44,084 nt of DNA from an uncultured Oscillospiraceae bacterium (lineage in GTDB: Bacteria > Bacillota > Clostridia > Oscillospirales > Oscillospiraceae): contig CALWXF010000018.1 in the NCBI GenBank assembly GCA_944385445.1, forward strand, positions 1-44,084, in the 5' to 3' direction. Positions 17,123 to 25,861 of the stretch are shown here, piece by piece (position 1 is the stretch's first letter; every line of letters begins with the position of its first letter). A program made the translations under genes and the position numbers. The notes under the pieces are model-generated. The model searched no databases and was not told where the DNA came from. It saw only the letters and a list, made by a program, of their open reading frames with translations.

Positions 17123-17398
17123 ATGGAGAAAAAGCAGAGCCTGTTGGAGCGGGCCTCTCGGCTGCTGGATGTGCCGGGGGATGTGTTGGCGGGGCTGCCC
17201 CGGCTGGAGCTCATCGGAGACGGGGAGCTGCGCATGGAGCCACACCGGGGCATTTTGGCCTATGGACCGGAGGAGATCCACATCTCTGCGGGCAAACTGC
17301 TGGTGATGGTGAAGGGGGAGGGGCTGGAGCTGCGGGCCATGAACCCCACTCAGCTGCTCATTACCGGACGGATCACAGCGGTGGAGCTGACGAGGTGA
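17123..17398 (+). CDS. yqfC: Sporulation protein YqfC
   Basis: This 91-aa protein belongs to the YqfC family, found in endospore formers and made in the mother cell under SigE in Bacillus. The conserved core is visible in LELIGDGELRMEPHRGI, YGPEEIHISAGK and LLITGRITAVEL. I choose the ATG at 17123 because GAGGTG sits 6 nt before it; an in-frame ATG at 17117 overlaps that site. It lies 4 bp upstream of yqfD, the standard pairing. No clear SigE promoter was identified. Its presence supports an endospore-forming lineage. Confidence 0.85.
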   Translation: MEKKQSLLERASRLLDVPGDVLAGLPRLELIGDGELRMEPHRGILAYGPEEIHISAGKLLVMVKGEGLELRAMNPTQLLITGRITAVELTR

Positions 17399-17402
17399 GG
17401 GT

Positions 17403-18650
17403 ATGAAAAAATGGTTCAACCTGCTGTTTGGCTACGCCGTCATCCAAGTGACAGGGGCCTATCCTGAGCGGTTTCTCAATCTCTGCGCCCAGAACCGCCG
17501 GGGCTTTTGGCGGCTCAGGTGGCCCGATGCCCACACCGTCCAGGTGCGGGTGCACCTGTCCGACCTGGAGGAGCTCAAGGAGCTGGCAGGGCGGTGCGGG
17601 TGCACTCTGGAGGTGCACGCCCGGCGGGGCGGCGTGGCCCAGGCCCAGCGGCTGTCCAAGCGGTGGGGGTTTGTGCTGGGCCTGGGCCTGTGCCTGGCGG
17701 CGGTGAGCATTCTGAGCCAGTTTGTGCTGGTGGTGGAGGTGGTGGGCAATGAGACGGTGCCCTCTGCGGTGATTCTCACCCAGCTGGAGCGGCTGGGGGT
17801 GCGTCCGGGGGTGTACGCCCCCTCCATCCCTCAGCGGGAGGTGGCCAACGAGGCGCTCATGTCCCTGCCCGAGCTGTCCTTCATGGCCATCAACATCTAC
17901 GGCACCCGGGTGGTGGTGCAGGTGGAGGAGGCGGAAGACAAGCCGGAACTGCTGGACCAGTCCACCCCGGCGGACATTGTGGCCGCTGCCGACGGCATCA
18001 TTGAGGACATCCAGACTTCCGCAGGTCAGGCGCAATTTGTGGATGGAGACATCGTGGCCAAGGGCGAAGTGCTCATCAGCGGCACCATTCCCCTCTACCA
18101 GCAAAACCCGGAAAAGCCCTATGCCGGGGACCTGGTGGTCCACGCCACTGGCACCGTCACCGCCCGCACCTGGCGCACCCTGGAGGAGCGTCTGCCCCTC
18201 ACGGTGCCCACCAAAGTGTATGAGGAGGACACCCACACCGGGTACCGCCTGGGAACTTTGGGGCTGGAACTGGATTTTTTCGAAAAGAGTAGCATTTTCC
18301 CCGAAGGATATGATAAAATAACCAACACGGAGTTCCTGAAGCTGGGCGGCTATACCTGGCCGGTGTGGTGGCAGACCACCACCTGCCGGGGGTATACCAT
18401 CCAGGAGCAGCAGGTGGACCCACAGCAGGGGGAAGCGCTGTTGAAGGAATTGTTGCAGCAGCGGCTGGAGCGGCTGCTGGAGGTGGGAGACGGGGAGATT
18501 CTCCACCAGGACTTTGTCACCCGGGTAGAGGGGGACACCCTGGTGGTGTCCATGGTGGCCGAGTGCCGGGAACAGATCGGCCGCACCGTGGAGCGCCCGG
18601 GCACCACCGGACATGTAGAACCGGAAACCCAGAGTGGGGAGGAATCTTAA
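17403..18650 (+). CDS. yqfD: Sporulation protein YqfD
   Basis: This 415-aa membrane protein is the YqfD family member always paired with YqfC and needed for efficient sporulation in Bacillus. An N-terminal soluble part (1-87) is followed by one membrane helix (about 88-110: FVLGLGLCLAAVSILSQFVLVV) and a large outward domain starting with a POTRA-like segment (VEVVGNETVPSAVILTQLERLGV). The gene is followed 3 bp later by phoH, so transcription probably continues into the phoH-ybeY group. Confidence 0.88.
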   Translation: MKKWFNLLFGYAVIQVTGAYPERFLNLCAQNRRGFWRLRWPDAHTVQVRVHLSDLEELKELAGRCGCTLEVHARRGGVAQAQRLSKRWGFVLGLGLCLAAVSILSQFVLVVEVVGNETVPSAVILTQLERLGVRPGVYAPSIPQREVANEALMSLPELSFMAINIYGTRVVVQVEEAEDKPELLDQSTPADIVAAADGIIEDIQTSAGQAQFVDGDIVAKGEVLISGTIPLYQQNPEKPYAGDLVVHATGTVTARTWRTLEERLPLTVPTKVYEEDTHTGYRLGTLGLELDFFEKSSIFPEGYDKITNTEFLKLGGYTWPVWWQTTTCRGYTIQEQQVDPQQGEALLKELLQQRLERLLEVGDGEILHQDFVTRVEGDTLVVSMVAECREQIGRTVERPGTTGHVEPETQSGEES

Positions 18651-18653
18651 CAA

Positions 18654-19664
18654 ATGACAGAGCAGTGCATCAGCATTGAGCGTATGGAGGAGGCCATCAA
18701 CCTGTTCGGCCTCTTTGACGAAAATATCCGCATCATCGAGCAGGAGCTGGGGGTCACAGTGGTAAACCGGGAGTCCAACCTGAAAATCTCCGGCGACGGG
18801 GAGGCGGTGATGTGGGCGGTGAAGGCGGTGCAGGGCCTTCTCTCCCTGTCTGCCAAGGGGGAGCCCATCAACCAGCAGAATGTGCGCTACATCATTGAGT
18901 TGGTGCGGGCGGGCAACGAGGGCAAGATCGCCCAGCTGGCGGGGGACGTGGTGTGCGTCACCGCCAAGGGCAAGCCCATCAAGGCCAAGACCGTGGGCCA
19001 GAAGAAGTATATCGACTCCATCAAAAACAACACCGTGACCCTGGGCGTGGGCCCTGCCGGTACCGGTAAGACCTACCTGGCGGTGGCCGCTGCGGTGGCC
19101 GCCTTCCGGGAGAAGCAGATCAACCGCATCATCCTCACCCGTCCGGCGGTGGAGGCGGGAGAGCGGCTGGGCTTTTTGCCCGGCGATTTGCAGTCCAAGG
19201 TGGACCCCTACCTGCGCCCCCTGTACGACGCCCTCTTTGACATGCTGGGGGCGGAGACCTACCAGAAGTACCTGGAGCGGGGCAACATCGAGGTGGCCCC
19301 TCTGGCCTACATGCGTGGCCGCACCCTGGACGACAGCTTTATCATCCTGGACGAGGCCCAGAACACCAGCCGGGAGCAGATGAAAATGTTCCTCACCCGT
19401 ATGGGCTTCGGCTCCAAGGTGGTCATCACCGGCGATGTGACCCAGATCGACCTGCCCGCCGACAAGACCAGCGGCCTGAAAGAGGCCATGCGGGTGCTGC
19501 GTGGGGTGGAGGACATTGCCATCTGCCAGCTCACCGACCAGGACGTGGTGCGCCACGTCATTGTCCAGCGCATCATCAAAGCCTATGACGACTACTATCA
19601 CGCCAACCAGCCCCCCAAGGATAAGGCGGGCGACAAGCAGGGGAGGAGGAAGACCCATGGCTGA
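18654..19664 (+). CDS. PhoH-like ATPase
   Basis: This 336-aa P-loop ATPase is of the PhoH/YbeZ type, linked to RNA metabolism together with YbeY. An N-terminal KH-like segment is followed by Walker A GPAGTGKT at 133-140, [17 protein letters not shown], and Walker [11 protein letters not shown] near 228. The length is typical. The start follows TGGGGAGGAATC in the end of yqfD. It overlaps ybeY by 8 bp, so the two are translationally coupled. Confidence 0.93.
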   Translation: MTEQCISIERMEEAINLFGLFDENIRIIEQELGVTVVNRESNLKISGDGEAVMWAVKAVQGLLSLSAKGEPINQQNVRYIIELVRAGNEGKIAQLAGDVVCVTAKGKPIKAKTVGQKKYIDSIKNNTVTLGVGPAGTGKTYLAVAAAVAAFREKQINRIILTRPAVEAGERLGFLPGDLQSKVDPYLRPLYDALFDMLGAETYQKYLERGNIEVAPLAYMRGRTLDDSFIILDEAQNTSREQMKMFLTRMGFGSKVVITGDVTQIDLPADKTSGLKEAMRVLRGVEDIAICQLTDQDVVRHVIVQRIIKAYDDYYHANQPPKDKAGDKQGRRKTHG

Positions 19665-20151
19665 CAAGCACCAGATCTCCATCTCCACCGAGGTGGAGGG
19701 GGCGGACACCGAGGAAACCTGTGCTCTCATCCGCTCCACCATTGCCACCGCTCTGGCCGCCCAGGGGGTGGAGGTGCCCTGCGAAATTGACGTGCTGCTC
19801 AGCGACGATGCGGGCATTCACGCCATCAACCTGGACATGCGGGGGGTGGACCGCCCCACCGATGTCTTGTCCTTCCCCATGTTTGAGCTCACCCCCGGGG
19901 AGAAGCCCCAGGCGGAGTGGGCCGACCCGGACAGCGGCTGTGTCCCTCTGGGGGATATGGTGCTGTCTCTGGAGCGGGTGGAGGCTCAGGCCCAGGAGTA
20001 CGGCCACAGCCGGGAGCGGGAGCTGTCCTACCTGGTGGTGCACTCGGTGCTCCACCTGCTGGGCTACGACCACCTGGACGAGGGACCTCAGAAGGCCCAG
20101 ATGCGGGCACGAGAGGACGCCATCATGGAGAAAATCGGACTGACCCGATAA
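19657..20151 (+). CDS. ybeY: Endoribonuclease YbeY, 16S rRNA maturation
   Basis: This 164-aa metal-dependent RNase takes part in 16S rRNA 3'-end processing and ribosome quality control. The zinc-binding signature is complete: His129, His133 and His139 in HSVLHLLGYDH. TDVLSFPMFE and GDMVLSLERV are further family strings. I start at the ATG at 19657, 8 bp before the phoH stop, preceded by GGGAGGAGG. The typical Firmicutes order would continue with dgkA and cdd; here a lipoprotein gene follows instead, then era. Confidence 0.93.
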   Translation: MADKHQISISTEVEGADTEETCALIRSTIATALAAQGVEVPCEIDVLLSDDAGIHAINLDMRGVDRPTDVLSFPMFELTPGEKPQAEWADPDSGCVPLGDMVLSLERVEAQAQEYGHSRERELSYLVVHSVLHLLGYDHLDEGPQKAQMRAREDAIMEKIGLTR

Positions 20152-20177
20152 CCAACGTATGAAAAGGAGGCTGTACC

Positions 20178-20732
20178 ATGAAGAAGTTGCTGATGTTATC
20201 CGCTGCCACCCTGTGCGCCGGGCTGCTTCTCACCGGGTGCACAGCCTTTATCAACAAAACCGAAGTGACCACGGAGGAGAAGGTCACCACCCTAAAGCCC
20301 GTTCAGACCCCAGAACCCGTGGGACAAACAGAGGTGTTTGACGCCCTGGCGGGAGAGAGCATTCTGGGTGTGGTGATTCTAAATCCCACCCAGGCGGAGC
20401 TGGACCTGGTTCAAAACGTAGATCAGGTGTACCCCGCTCAGGAGTACGGGGAGTATATGCTGGTGGTGCCCCGGCTGCCGGGGAGCACCATCACCTTGCA
20501 GGAGATCTCCTACGATATGAACACCGGAGAGATCACCGATATCCAGGACGTGCACACCACCAGCGGCCCTGAGCCCGTGTCCATGCTGGTGCAGCAGGAC
20601 ATTCCCGAGGGCTTCCCCACCCTGCGGGTGGTGATTGAAGCCGACGGCCGCACCGGAACCTATGATTTGAGCTATTATGGCAAAGGGGACGGACGGCGGG
20701 ACTTCTATGTCATGTGGGATCGGGAACCGTGA
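20178..20732 (+). CDS. Predicted lipoprotein of unknown function
   Basis: This 184-aa protein begins with a clear type II signal peptide (MKKLLMLSAATLCAGLLLTGC), so Cys21 should be lipidated and the protein anchored on the outer face of the membrane. A short Thr/Pro-rich linker leads to a compact domain with repeated beta-strand character (ILGVVILNPTQAELDLV, YMLVVPRLPGSTITLQ). I do not recognise the family. AAAAGGAGG precedes the ATG. It lies between ybeY and era, where dgkA and cdd usually sit, and probably belongs to the same transcription unit. Confidence 0.8.
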   Translation: MKKLLMLSAATLCAGLLLTGCTAFINKTEVTTEEKVTTLKPVQTPEPVGQTEVFDALAGESILGVVILNPTQAELDLVQNVDQVYPAQEYGEYMLVVPRLPGSTITLQEISYDMNTGEITDIQDVHTTSGPEPVSMLVQQDIPEGFPTLRVVIEADGRTGTYDLSYYGKGDGRRDFYVMWDREP

Positions 20733-20799
20733 GTTCCCTTCCAATATAAAACGGCCATTGTTCAATGCCGATACCAAAGAAAGTTGAGGATCATCTACT

Positions 20800-21696
20800 A
20801 TGTCTCAGATCAAGAAAAGCGGAATTATCACCATTGTGGGCCGCCCCAACGTGGGCAAGTCCACCCTGACCAACACCCTGGTGGGGGAGAAGATCGCCAT
20901 TGTCTCCTCCAAGCCCCAGACCACCCGCAACCGCATCTGTGCGGTGCTCAACCGGGGTGACACCCAGTTCGTCTTTGTGGACACTCCCGGCCTGCACAAG
21001 GCCCGCACCCGCCTGGGCGACTATATGGTGAAGGTGGTGCGCCAGTCCGTGGCGGATGTGGACGGGGTGATGCTGCTGGTGGAGCCGGTGGACCGCATCG
21101 GTCCCGCCGAAGAGGAGCTCATCGGCCGCATCAAGGCCCTGGGCGCTCCCGCCGTGCTGGTCATCAATAAGATTGACACCATCGAGAAGGAGAAGCTGCT
21201 GTCTGTGATGGCCGTGTATGGCGCCGCCCACAACTGGGACGCCGTCATGCCCATTTCGGCCAAAACCGGGGAGGGTGTGGAAGAACTGCTGGACCTGCTG
21301 GCCAAGTGGATTCCCGAGGGGCCCCAGCTGTTCCCCGACGATGTGGTCACCGACCAGCCCGAGCGGCAGATCATGGCGGAGATCGTCCGGGAGAAGCTGC
21401 TGCGCAACCTGGACCAGGAGATTCCCCACGGCACCGCTGTGGAGGTGACCCGATTCACCCAGCGGGACGACGATATCATCGACTGTCACGTCACCATCTA
21501 CTGTGAGAAGGACTCCCACAAGGGCATCATCATCGGCAAGAAGGGCTCCATGCTCAAGAAGATCTCCACCCAGGCCAGGGAGGACATGGAGGCCTTTATG
21601 GGGGCCAAGGTGTACCTGGAAACTTGGGTGAAGGTGAAAGAAAACTGGCGAGATAATGTGAATCTGATTCACAATTTCGGATATACCGAGGACTAA
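20800..21696 (+). CDS. era: GTPase Era
   Basis: This 298-aa GTPase binds the 3' end of 16S rRNA and checks small-subunit maturation. G1 is GRPNVGKS (14-21), followed by KPQTTRNR as switch I, DTPG (61-64) as G3, NKID (about 124) as G4 and SAKTGEG as G5. The C-terminal KH domain has KGIIIGKKGSMLKKI. Length and order are standard. The ribosome binding site (GTTGAGGATC) is modest. The recO side downstream is separated by a dispersed repeat and a small yqzL-like gene. Confidence 0.96.
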   Translation: MSQIKKSGIITIVGRPNVGKSTLTNTLVGEKIAIVSSKPQTTRNRICAVLNRGDTQFVFVDTPGLHKARTRLGDYMVKVVRQSVADVDGVMLLVEPVDRIGPAEEELIGRIKALGAPAVLVINKIDTIEKEKLLSVMAVYGAAHNWDAVMPISAKTGEGVEELLDLLAKWIPEGPQLFPDDVVTDQPERQIMAEIVREKLLRNLDQEIPHGTAVEVTRFTQRDDDIIDCHVTIYCEKDSHKGIIIGKKGSMLKKISTQAREDMEAFMGAKVYLETWVKVKENWRDNVNLIHNFGYTED

Positions 21697-21727
21697 AGGT
21701 TTCCAATCATTCGACTGCCACCGGTGT

Positions 21728-21850
21728 CAATCCCTCCGCCATGGCTTCGCCATGCCACCTCCCTTTACACAAGGGAGGCTTTGGGGTGAAGCGCAGGACG
21801 TAGGCCCCCTTGTGTAAAGGGGGCTGTCACCGCAGGTGACTGGGGGATTG
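21728..21850. repeat. Dispersed palindromic repeat, about 123 bp
   Basis: The block starts CAATCCCTCC and ends GGGGGATTG. Inside, CCTCCCTTTACACAAGGGAGG and GCCCCCTTGTGTAAAGGGGGC are each hairpins and are also complementary to one another, and small hairpins (CATGGCTTCGCCATG; GTCACCGCAGGTGAC) flank them. I recall this kind of sequence as a common intergenic repeat in gut Clostridia. It lies between era and the yqzL-like gene. Confidence 0.75.
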
Positions 21851-21910
21851 TTTTGGCCGGTGACGGACTTCAACCCAATTTTTGAAGGATTTTCCACACA
21901 TAACCCCACA

Positions 21911-21945
21911 CATCCCCTCTCACCCTAAGGGGTAGAAAGGGGATG
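21911..21945 (+). promoter_or_regulatory. Hairpin holding the yqzL ribosome binding site
   Basis: CATCCCC (21911-21917) is complementary to GGGGATG (21939-21945), with further partial pairing inside. The downstream arm contains the only AAAGGGG site for the GTG start at 21952, so folding would hide it. Confidence 0.4.
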
Positions 21946-21951
21946 TGAAGC

Positions 21952-22152
21952 GTGAAGCCATTGGGGAACTGGGACCTGTTTTGGAAGACCGGGCTGCCCG
22001 AGGCGTGGCTCATGACCCGCTGGGAGCGCCCGGAGACGGAGAAAGAAGGAAAGACCAATGCTCAAACGTGTCACCCAGGTGGAGCCGGAGACGGTGCGCC
22101 GTCTGGTGGAGCTCTACCGGGAGTCCATGGACCAACTGGCACGCAATTTTGA
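21952..22152 (+). CDS. yqzL: YqzL-like small protein
   Basis: A GTG-started frame of 66 codons begins VKPLGNWDLFWKTGLPEAWL. The W-x-x-F-x-x-TG-x-x-xA-x-LL pattern and the place between era and recO match the YqzL family of about 45-50 residues in Bacillus and Clostridia; its role is unknown. AAAGGGG lies 9 nt upstream. The frame does not stop at the usual length but runs 95 bp into the acetyltransferase gene in another frame, so the real C terminus is odd: either a long overlap or a lost stop codon. Family membership is inferred from a short motif plus synteny. Confidence 0.55.
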   Translation: MKPLGNWDLFWKTGLPEAWLMTRWERPETEKEGKTNAQTCHPGGAGDGAPSGGALPGVHGPTGTQF

Positions 22153-22558
22153 ATCGCCCCAGGCCATGGAACAGGCCTATGAAGAATTTTTGAAAGAATT
22201 TGTCACCCACCACCGCCAGATGGTGCTGGTGGAAGAGGTGGACGGCGTGTGGGTCAGCGGCCTGCGCTGCGTGGAGAGCGCCCCGGGGGTGTGGTTCCTG
22301 GAGGCCCTGGAGACCGCACCCCAGGCCCGGGGCAAGGGCTGGGCCAAGCAGCTGATGAAGCACACCCAGGAGCTGCTCACCGGGCAGGGAGCGGGGGAGC
22401 TGTTCAGCCTGGTCTCCCCCCGCAATGCCCCCTCCATCGCCACCCATGTGGCCTGCGGGTTTGCGGCCACGGAGCGCCAGCCCATCAACGGCTGGGGCGA
22501 GGAGGAGCCGGGCATGATTTTGTATGCCTGGCAATCGGAGGGCACCCCATGTACCTGA
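22058..22558 (+). CDS. GNAT-family N-acetyltransferase
   Basis: This 166-aa protein has the GNAT fold signature: WFLEALETAPQARGKGWAKQL, with the acetyl-CoA binding R/Q-x-x-G-x-G/A loop (ARGKGWA), then a SLVSPRNAPSIATHVACGF segment typical of the C-terminal half. The substrate cannot be predicted. GAAGGAAAG precedes the ATG. It overlaps the yqzL-like frame by 95 bp and recO by 10 bp, so it is embedded in the era-recO group, where no acetyltransferase is normally found. Confidence 0.85.
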   Translation: MLKRVTQVEPETVRRLVELYRESMDQLARNFESPQAMEQAYEEFLKEFVTHHRQMVLVEEVDGVWVSGLRCVESAPGVWFLEALETAPQARGKGWAKQLMKHTQELLTGQGAGELFSLVSPRNAPSIATHVACGFAATERQPINGWGEEEPGMILYAWQSEGTPCT

Positions 22559-23325
22559 CCACCACAGCCCTGGTCCTGCGGGAAGTGGAGTACAAGGACT
22601 CGGATAAGCTGCTCACGGTGCTCACCCCGGAGCAGGGCAAGCTCACCCTGTCCGCCCGGGGGGTGCGCAAGAAAAAGGACGCCACCGCTGCCGCCTGCCA
22701 GGTGCTGACCTGGGCGGAGTTCACCCTCTCTCAGCGCCAGGGGCGCTGGCAGGTGAAGGAGGCGGTGACCCAGCGGGCCTTTCGTGGGGTGCGGGAGGAC
22801 TTGGACAAGCTGGCCCTGGGCAGCTATTTTGCCCAGGTCACCGAGACCCTGTGCGAGGAGGAGCAGCCCGAGCCGGAGCTGCTGGCCCTCACCCTCAACG
22901 CCCTCCACGCCCTGGACCGGATGCCGGTCTCCCTCACCCAGGTGAAGACCGCCTTTGAGTGGAAGGCCATGGCCCTGGCGGGCTACGAGCCTATGGTGGG
23001 GGAGTGCGGGGTGTGCGGCTGCGAGACCCCGGAGACTCCCTGCCTCCACCTGAGGGAGGGGGTGCTCCACTGCAAGGGGTGCCGGGAGAAGCTGGGGGAG
23101 GGAGTGTCCATGCCCCTGACCGGGGCGGCTGTGGCGGCCCTGCGGTACCTCATGTGGGGCAACCCCAAGCGGCTGTTCTCCTTTACCCTGGACGAGCCGT
23201 CCCTCCGCAAGCTGGCGGACACCTCCGAGGCCTATCTCATGACCCAGTTGGAACGAGGATTTCATACCCTGGACTTCTATAAGTCCTTGCATACGGAGAC
23301 TATGACATATGACAGAACTACTTGA
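22549..23325 (+). CDS. recO: DNA repair protein RecO
   Basis: This 258-aa protein works with RecR and RecF to load RecA on gaps. The N-terminal OB-fold starts MYLTTTALVLREVEYKDSD, followed by LTPEQGKLTLSARGVRKKK. A four-cysteine zinc motif is present around residues 152-178 (CGVCGCE...CKGC). I start at the ATG at 22549, which overlaps the acetyltransferase stop; the longer in-frame form from 22249 is antagonistic to that gene. It overlaps mutS2 by 17 bp, a sign of coupling. Confidence 0.92.
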   Translation: MYLTTTALVLREVEYKDSDKLLTVLTPEQGKLTLSARGVRKKKDATAAACQVLTWAEFTLSQRQGRWQVKEAVTQRAFRGVREDLDKLALGSYFAQVTETLCEEEQPEPELLALTLNALHALDRMPVSLTQVKTAFEWKAMALAGYEPMVGECGVCGCETPETPCLHLREGVLHCKGCREKLGEGVSMPLTGAAVAALRYLMWGNPKRLFSFTLDEPSLRKLADTSEAYLMTQLERGFHTLDFYKSLHTETMTYDRTT

Positions 23326-25693
23326 AAAATCCATACAGACCCTGGAACTGCCGAGGGTGCTGGCCATGCTGGCCGACGAGGCGGTGACCGAGGAGGGCAA
23401 GGAGACCTGCCGCAAGGTTCGTCCTCAGACGGTGGTGTCCGACGTGTCCCGGCTGCAAAAGCAGACCTCGGCCGCCTTTCAAATGCTGGTCAAGCACGGC
23501 ACCCCCTCCTTTTCTGGGGTGCGCCCGGTGGCTGCTGCCCTGCAGCGGGCGGACCGGGGCGGTGCGCTGAACACCCGGGAGCTGCTGGACATCGCCCAGG
23601 TGCTGCGCTGCGCCCGCAATGTGCGGGAGTACGGAGTGGGGGAGAGCACGGAAAAGACCGTGCTGGACGGCTACTTCCACAGCCTGTCCCCCAACCGCTT
23701 TTTGGAGGAGAAGATCAGCGGCTCCATCCTCAGTGAGGATGAGATCGCCGACTCCGCCTCTCCCGAGCTGGCGGACATCCGCCGCCACATCCGGGCGGCG
23801 GCGGGGAAGGTGCGGGACGTGCTCAACCGCCTCATCTCCTCCAACCAGTCCAAGTATTTGCAGGAGTCTATCATCACCATGCGGGGCGGCCGCTATGTGG
23901 TGCCGGTAAAGAGCGAGCACAAAAACGAGATTCCCGGCCTGGTCCACGACGTGTCCGGCTCCGGCGGCACCTTCTTCATCGAGCCCATGGGGGTGGTCAA
24001 CGCCAACAATGAGCTGCGAGAGCTGCAAATGAAGGAGCAGAAGGAGATTGAGCGCATTCTGGCGGAGCTGTCCGCCGACTGCGCCGGGTTCCGGGAAGGC
24101 ATCGAGGATAACTACCGCACCCTCATCGCCCTGGACGTGATCTTCGCCCGGGCCAAGCTGTCCACCCATATGGGGGGCATGGAGCCGGTGCTGGGGGACT
24201 ACATCGAGCTGAAAAAGGCCCGCCACCCCCTGCTGGACCCCAAGACCGCCGTGCGCAACGACCTGTACTTGGGGAAAGACTTTGACACCCTGGTCATCAC
24301 CGGCCCTAACACCGGCGGTAAGACGGTGACCTTGAAGACCCTGGGCCTCTTGACCCTCATGGCCCAGTGCGGCCTCCACATCCCCGCCCTGGACGGGTCC
24401 ACCATCCGGGTGTGCTCGGCGGTGCTGGCGGACATCGGCGACGAGCAGTCCATCGACCAGTCCCTGTCCACCTTCTCCTCCCACATGGTGAACATTGTGG
24501 CCATGCTGGAGCAGCTGGACCAGGACACCCTGGTGCTCTTCGACGAGCTGGGCGCGGGCACCGACCCGGTGGAGGGCGCCGCTCTGGCCGCCGCCATCAT
24601 CGAGTCCGCCCGGCAGCTGGGGGCCCGTGTGGCGGCCACCACCCACTACGCCGAGTTGAAGGTGTACGCCATGACCACCCAGGGGGTGGAGAACGCCTCC
24701 TGTGAGTTCAACGTGGATACTCTGGCCCCCACCTACCGGGTGCTCATCGGCATCCCCGGCAAGTCCAACGCCTTTGCCATCTCCCGCCGCCTGGGACTGC
24801 CCGACTACATCATCCAGCGGGCCGCCGACCGCATCGACGCCGAGAACGTCCGCTTTGAGGACGTCATCAGCCAGCTGGAAGGCCAGCGTCAGGCCATGGA
24901 GCGGGAGAAGGAGAAGGCCCAGGAGCTGCGCCGGGAGATGGAGCGCACCAAGGCCGAGGCAGACCATTACCGGGAGCGCATCGAGGAGGAGCGGCGGAAG
25001 GCCACGGAAAAGGCCCAGGCCGAGGCCCGTGCCATCATCCAGGAGGCCCGGGACACCGCCGATGCGGTCTTTAAGGAACTCAACGCCATGCGCCGCCGTC
25101 AGGAGAAGGCCAAGGCGTGGGTGGACGACAACCAGCAGCGCTCCGACCTGCGCCGTACCCTCAACGAGGCGGAGAACGCCCTGGGGGCCAAGGGCGAGGA
25201 GCTGGAAGCCCCCGCACCCACCCGCCCGGCGGTGGTGGGAGATATGGTGGAGGTGCTGAAAACCCACACCCAGGCCCAGGTGGTGGGGGTGAACAAGGAC
25301 GGCACCCTCCAGCTCCAGGCTGGCATCTTGAAGCTCAAGGCCAAGCAGGACGAGGTGCGGGTGCTGGAAGAGGCCACCGCCCGCCACAAGCAGAGCCAGA
25401 AGGACAAGGCCCGCAAGGCCACCGTCACCCGCCCCTTCCGGGCCGCTGCCGCCAAGGCGGAGCTGGACCTGCGGGGTATGATGGTGGACGAGGCCCTGGC
25501 CGCTGTGGACATGTTTTTGGACAACGCCCTCATGGGCAAGCTGGAGACGGTGACCATCATCCACGGCAAGGGCACCGGAGCGCTGCGGAAAGCGGTGCGG
25601 GAGCACCTCAAACGCAGCCGATATGTGAAGTCTGCCCGCCCCGGTGCATATGGTGAAGGGGAGGACGGCGTCACCGTGGTGACCATGAAATAA
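23309..25693 (+). CDS. mutS2: Endonuclease MutS2
   Basis: This 794-aa MutS paralogue acts against homologous recombination or, in recent Bacillus work, rescues collided ribosomes. The MutS core domains come first, then the ATPase with Walker A GPNTGGKTVTLK (about 331-342) and Walker B LVLFDELGAGTDP (about 410), a long charged coiled coil (about 515-620), a KOW-like segment and the C-terminal Smr nuclease domain with LDLRGMMVDEAL and HGKGTGALR. Length is typical. It closes the phoH-to-mutS2 group; no clear terminator follows. Confidence 0.95.
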   Translation: MTELLEKSIQTLELPRVLAMLADEAVTEEGKETCRKVRPQTVVSDVSRLQKQTSAAFQMLVKHGTPSFSGVRPVAAALQRADRGGALNTRELLDIAQVLRCARNVREYGVGESTEKTVLDGYFHSLSPNRFLEEKISGSILSEDEIADSASPELADIRRHIRAAAGKVRDVLNRLISSNQSKYLQESIITMRGGRYVVPVKSEHKNEIPGLVHDVSGSGGTFFIEPMGVVNANNELRELQMKEQKEIERILAELSADCAGFREGIEDNYRTLIALDVIFARAKLSTHMGGMEPVLGDYIELKKARHPLLDPKTAVRNDLYLGKDFDTLVITGPNTGGKTVTLKTLGLLTLMAQCGLHIPALDGSTIRVCSAVLADIGDEQSIDQSLSTFSSHMVNIVAMLEQLDQDTLVLFDELGAGTDPVEGAALAAAIIESARQLGARVAATTHYAELKVYAMTTQGVENASCEFNVDTLAPTYRVLIGIPGKSNAFAISRRLGLPDYIIQRAADRIDAENVRFEDVISQLEGQRQAMEREKEKAQELRREMERTKAEADHYRERIEEERRKATEKAQAEARAIIQEARDTADAVFKELNAMRRRQEKAKAWVDDNQQRSDLRRTLNEAENALGAKGEELEAPAPTRPAVVGDMVEVLKTHTQAQVVGVNKDGTLQLQAGILKLKAKQDEVRVLEEATARHKQSQKDKARKATVTRPFRAAAAKAELDLRGMMVDEALAAVDMFLDNALMGKLETVTIIHGKGTGALRKAVREHLKRSRYVKSARPGAYGEGEDGVTVVTMK

Positions 25694-25755
25694 CCAAGGA
25701 TGGGGCGAATCGTACTTTTCACCAAACCGCCCGCTGCGATTTGTACAAAATGCTG

Positions 25756-25784
25756 TTGACGTTACTTGCCAAATTTGGTATGCT
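25756..25784 (+). promoter_or_regulatory. Promoter of the HPr gene
   Basis: TTGACG (25756-25761), a 17-bp spacer and TATGCT (25779-25784) stand about 78 bp before the ATG. Confidence 0.75.
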
Positions 25785-25861
25785 AGGAATGCAAATATTT
25801 TTCGGGGAAAGCGCGGGATAGTAATCCCCCAATCCAAGCAAGAATATGGAGGGAATCTCTT

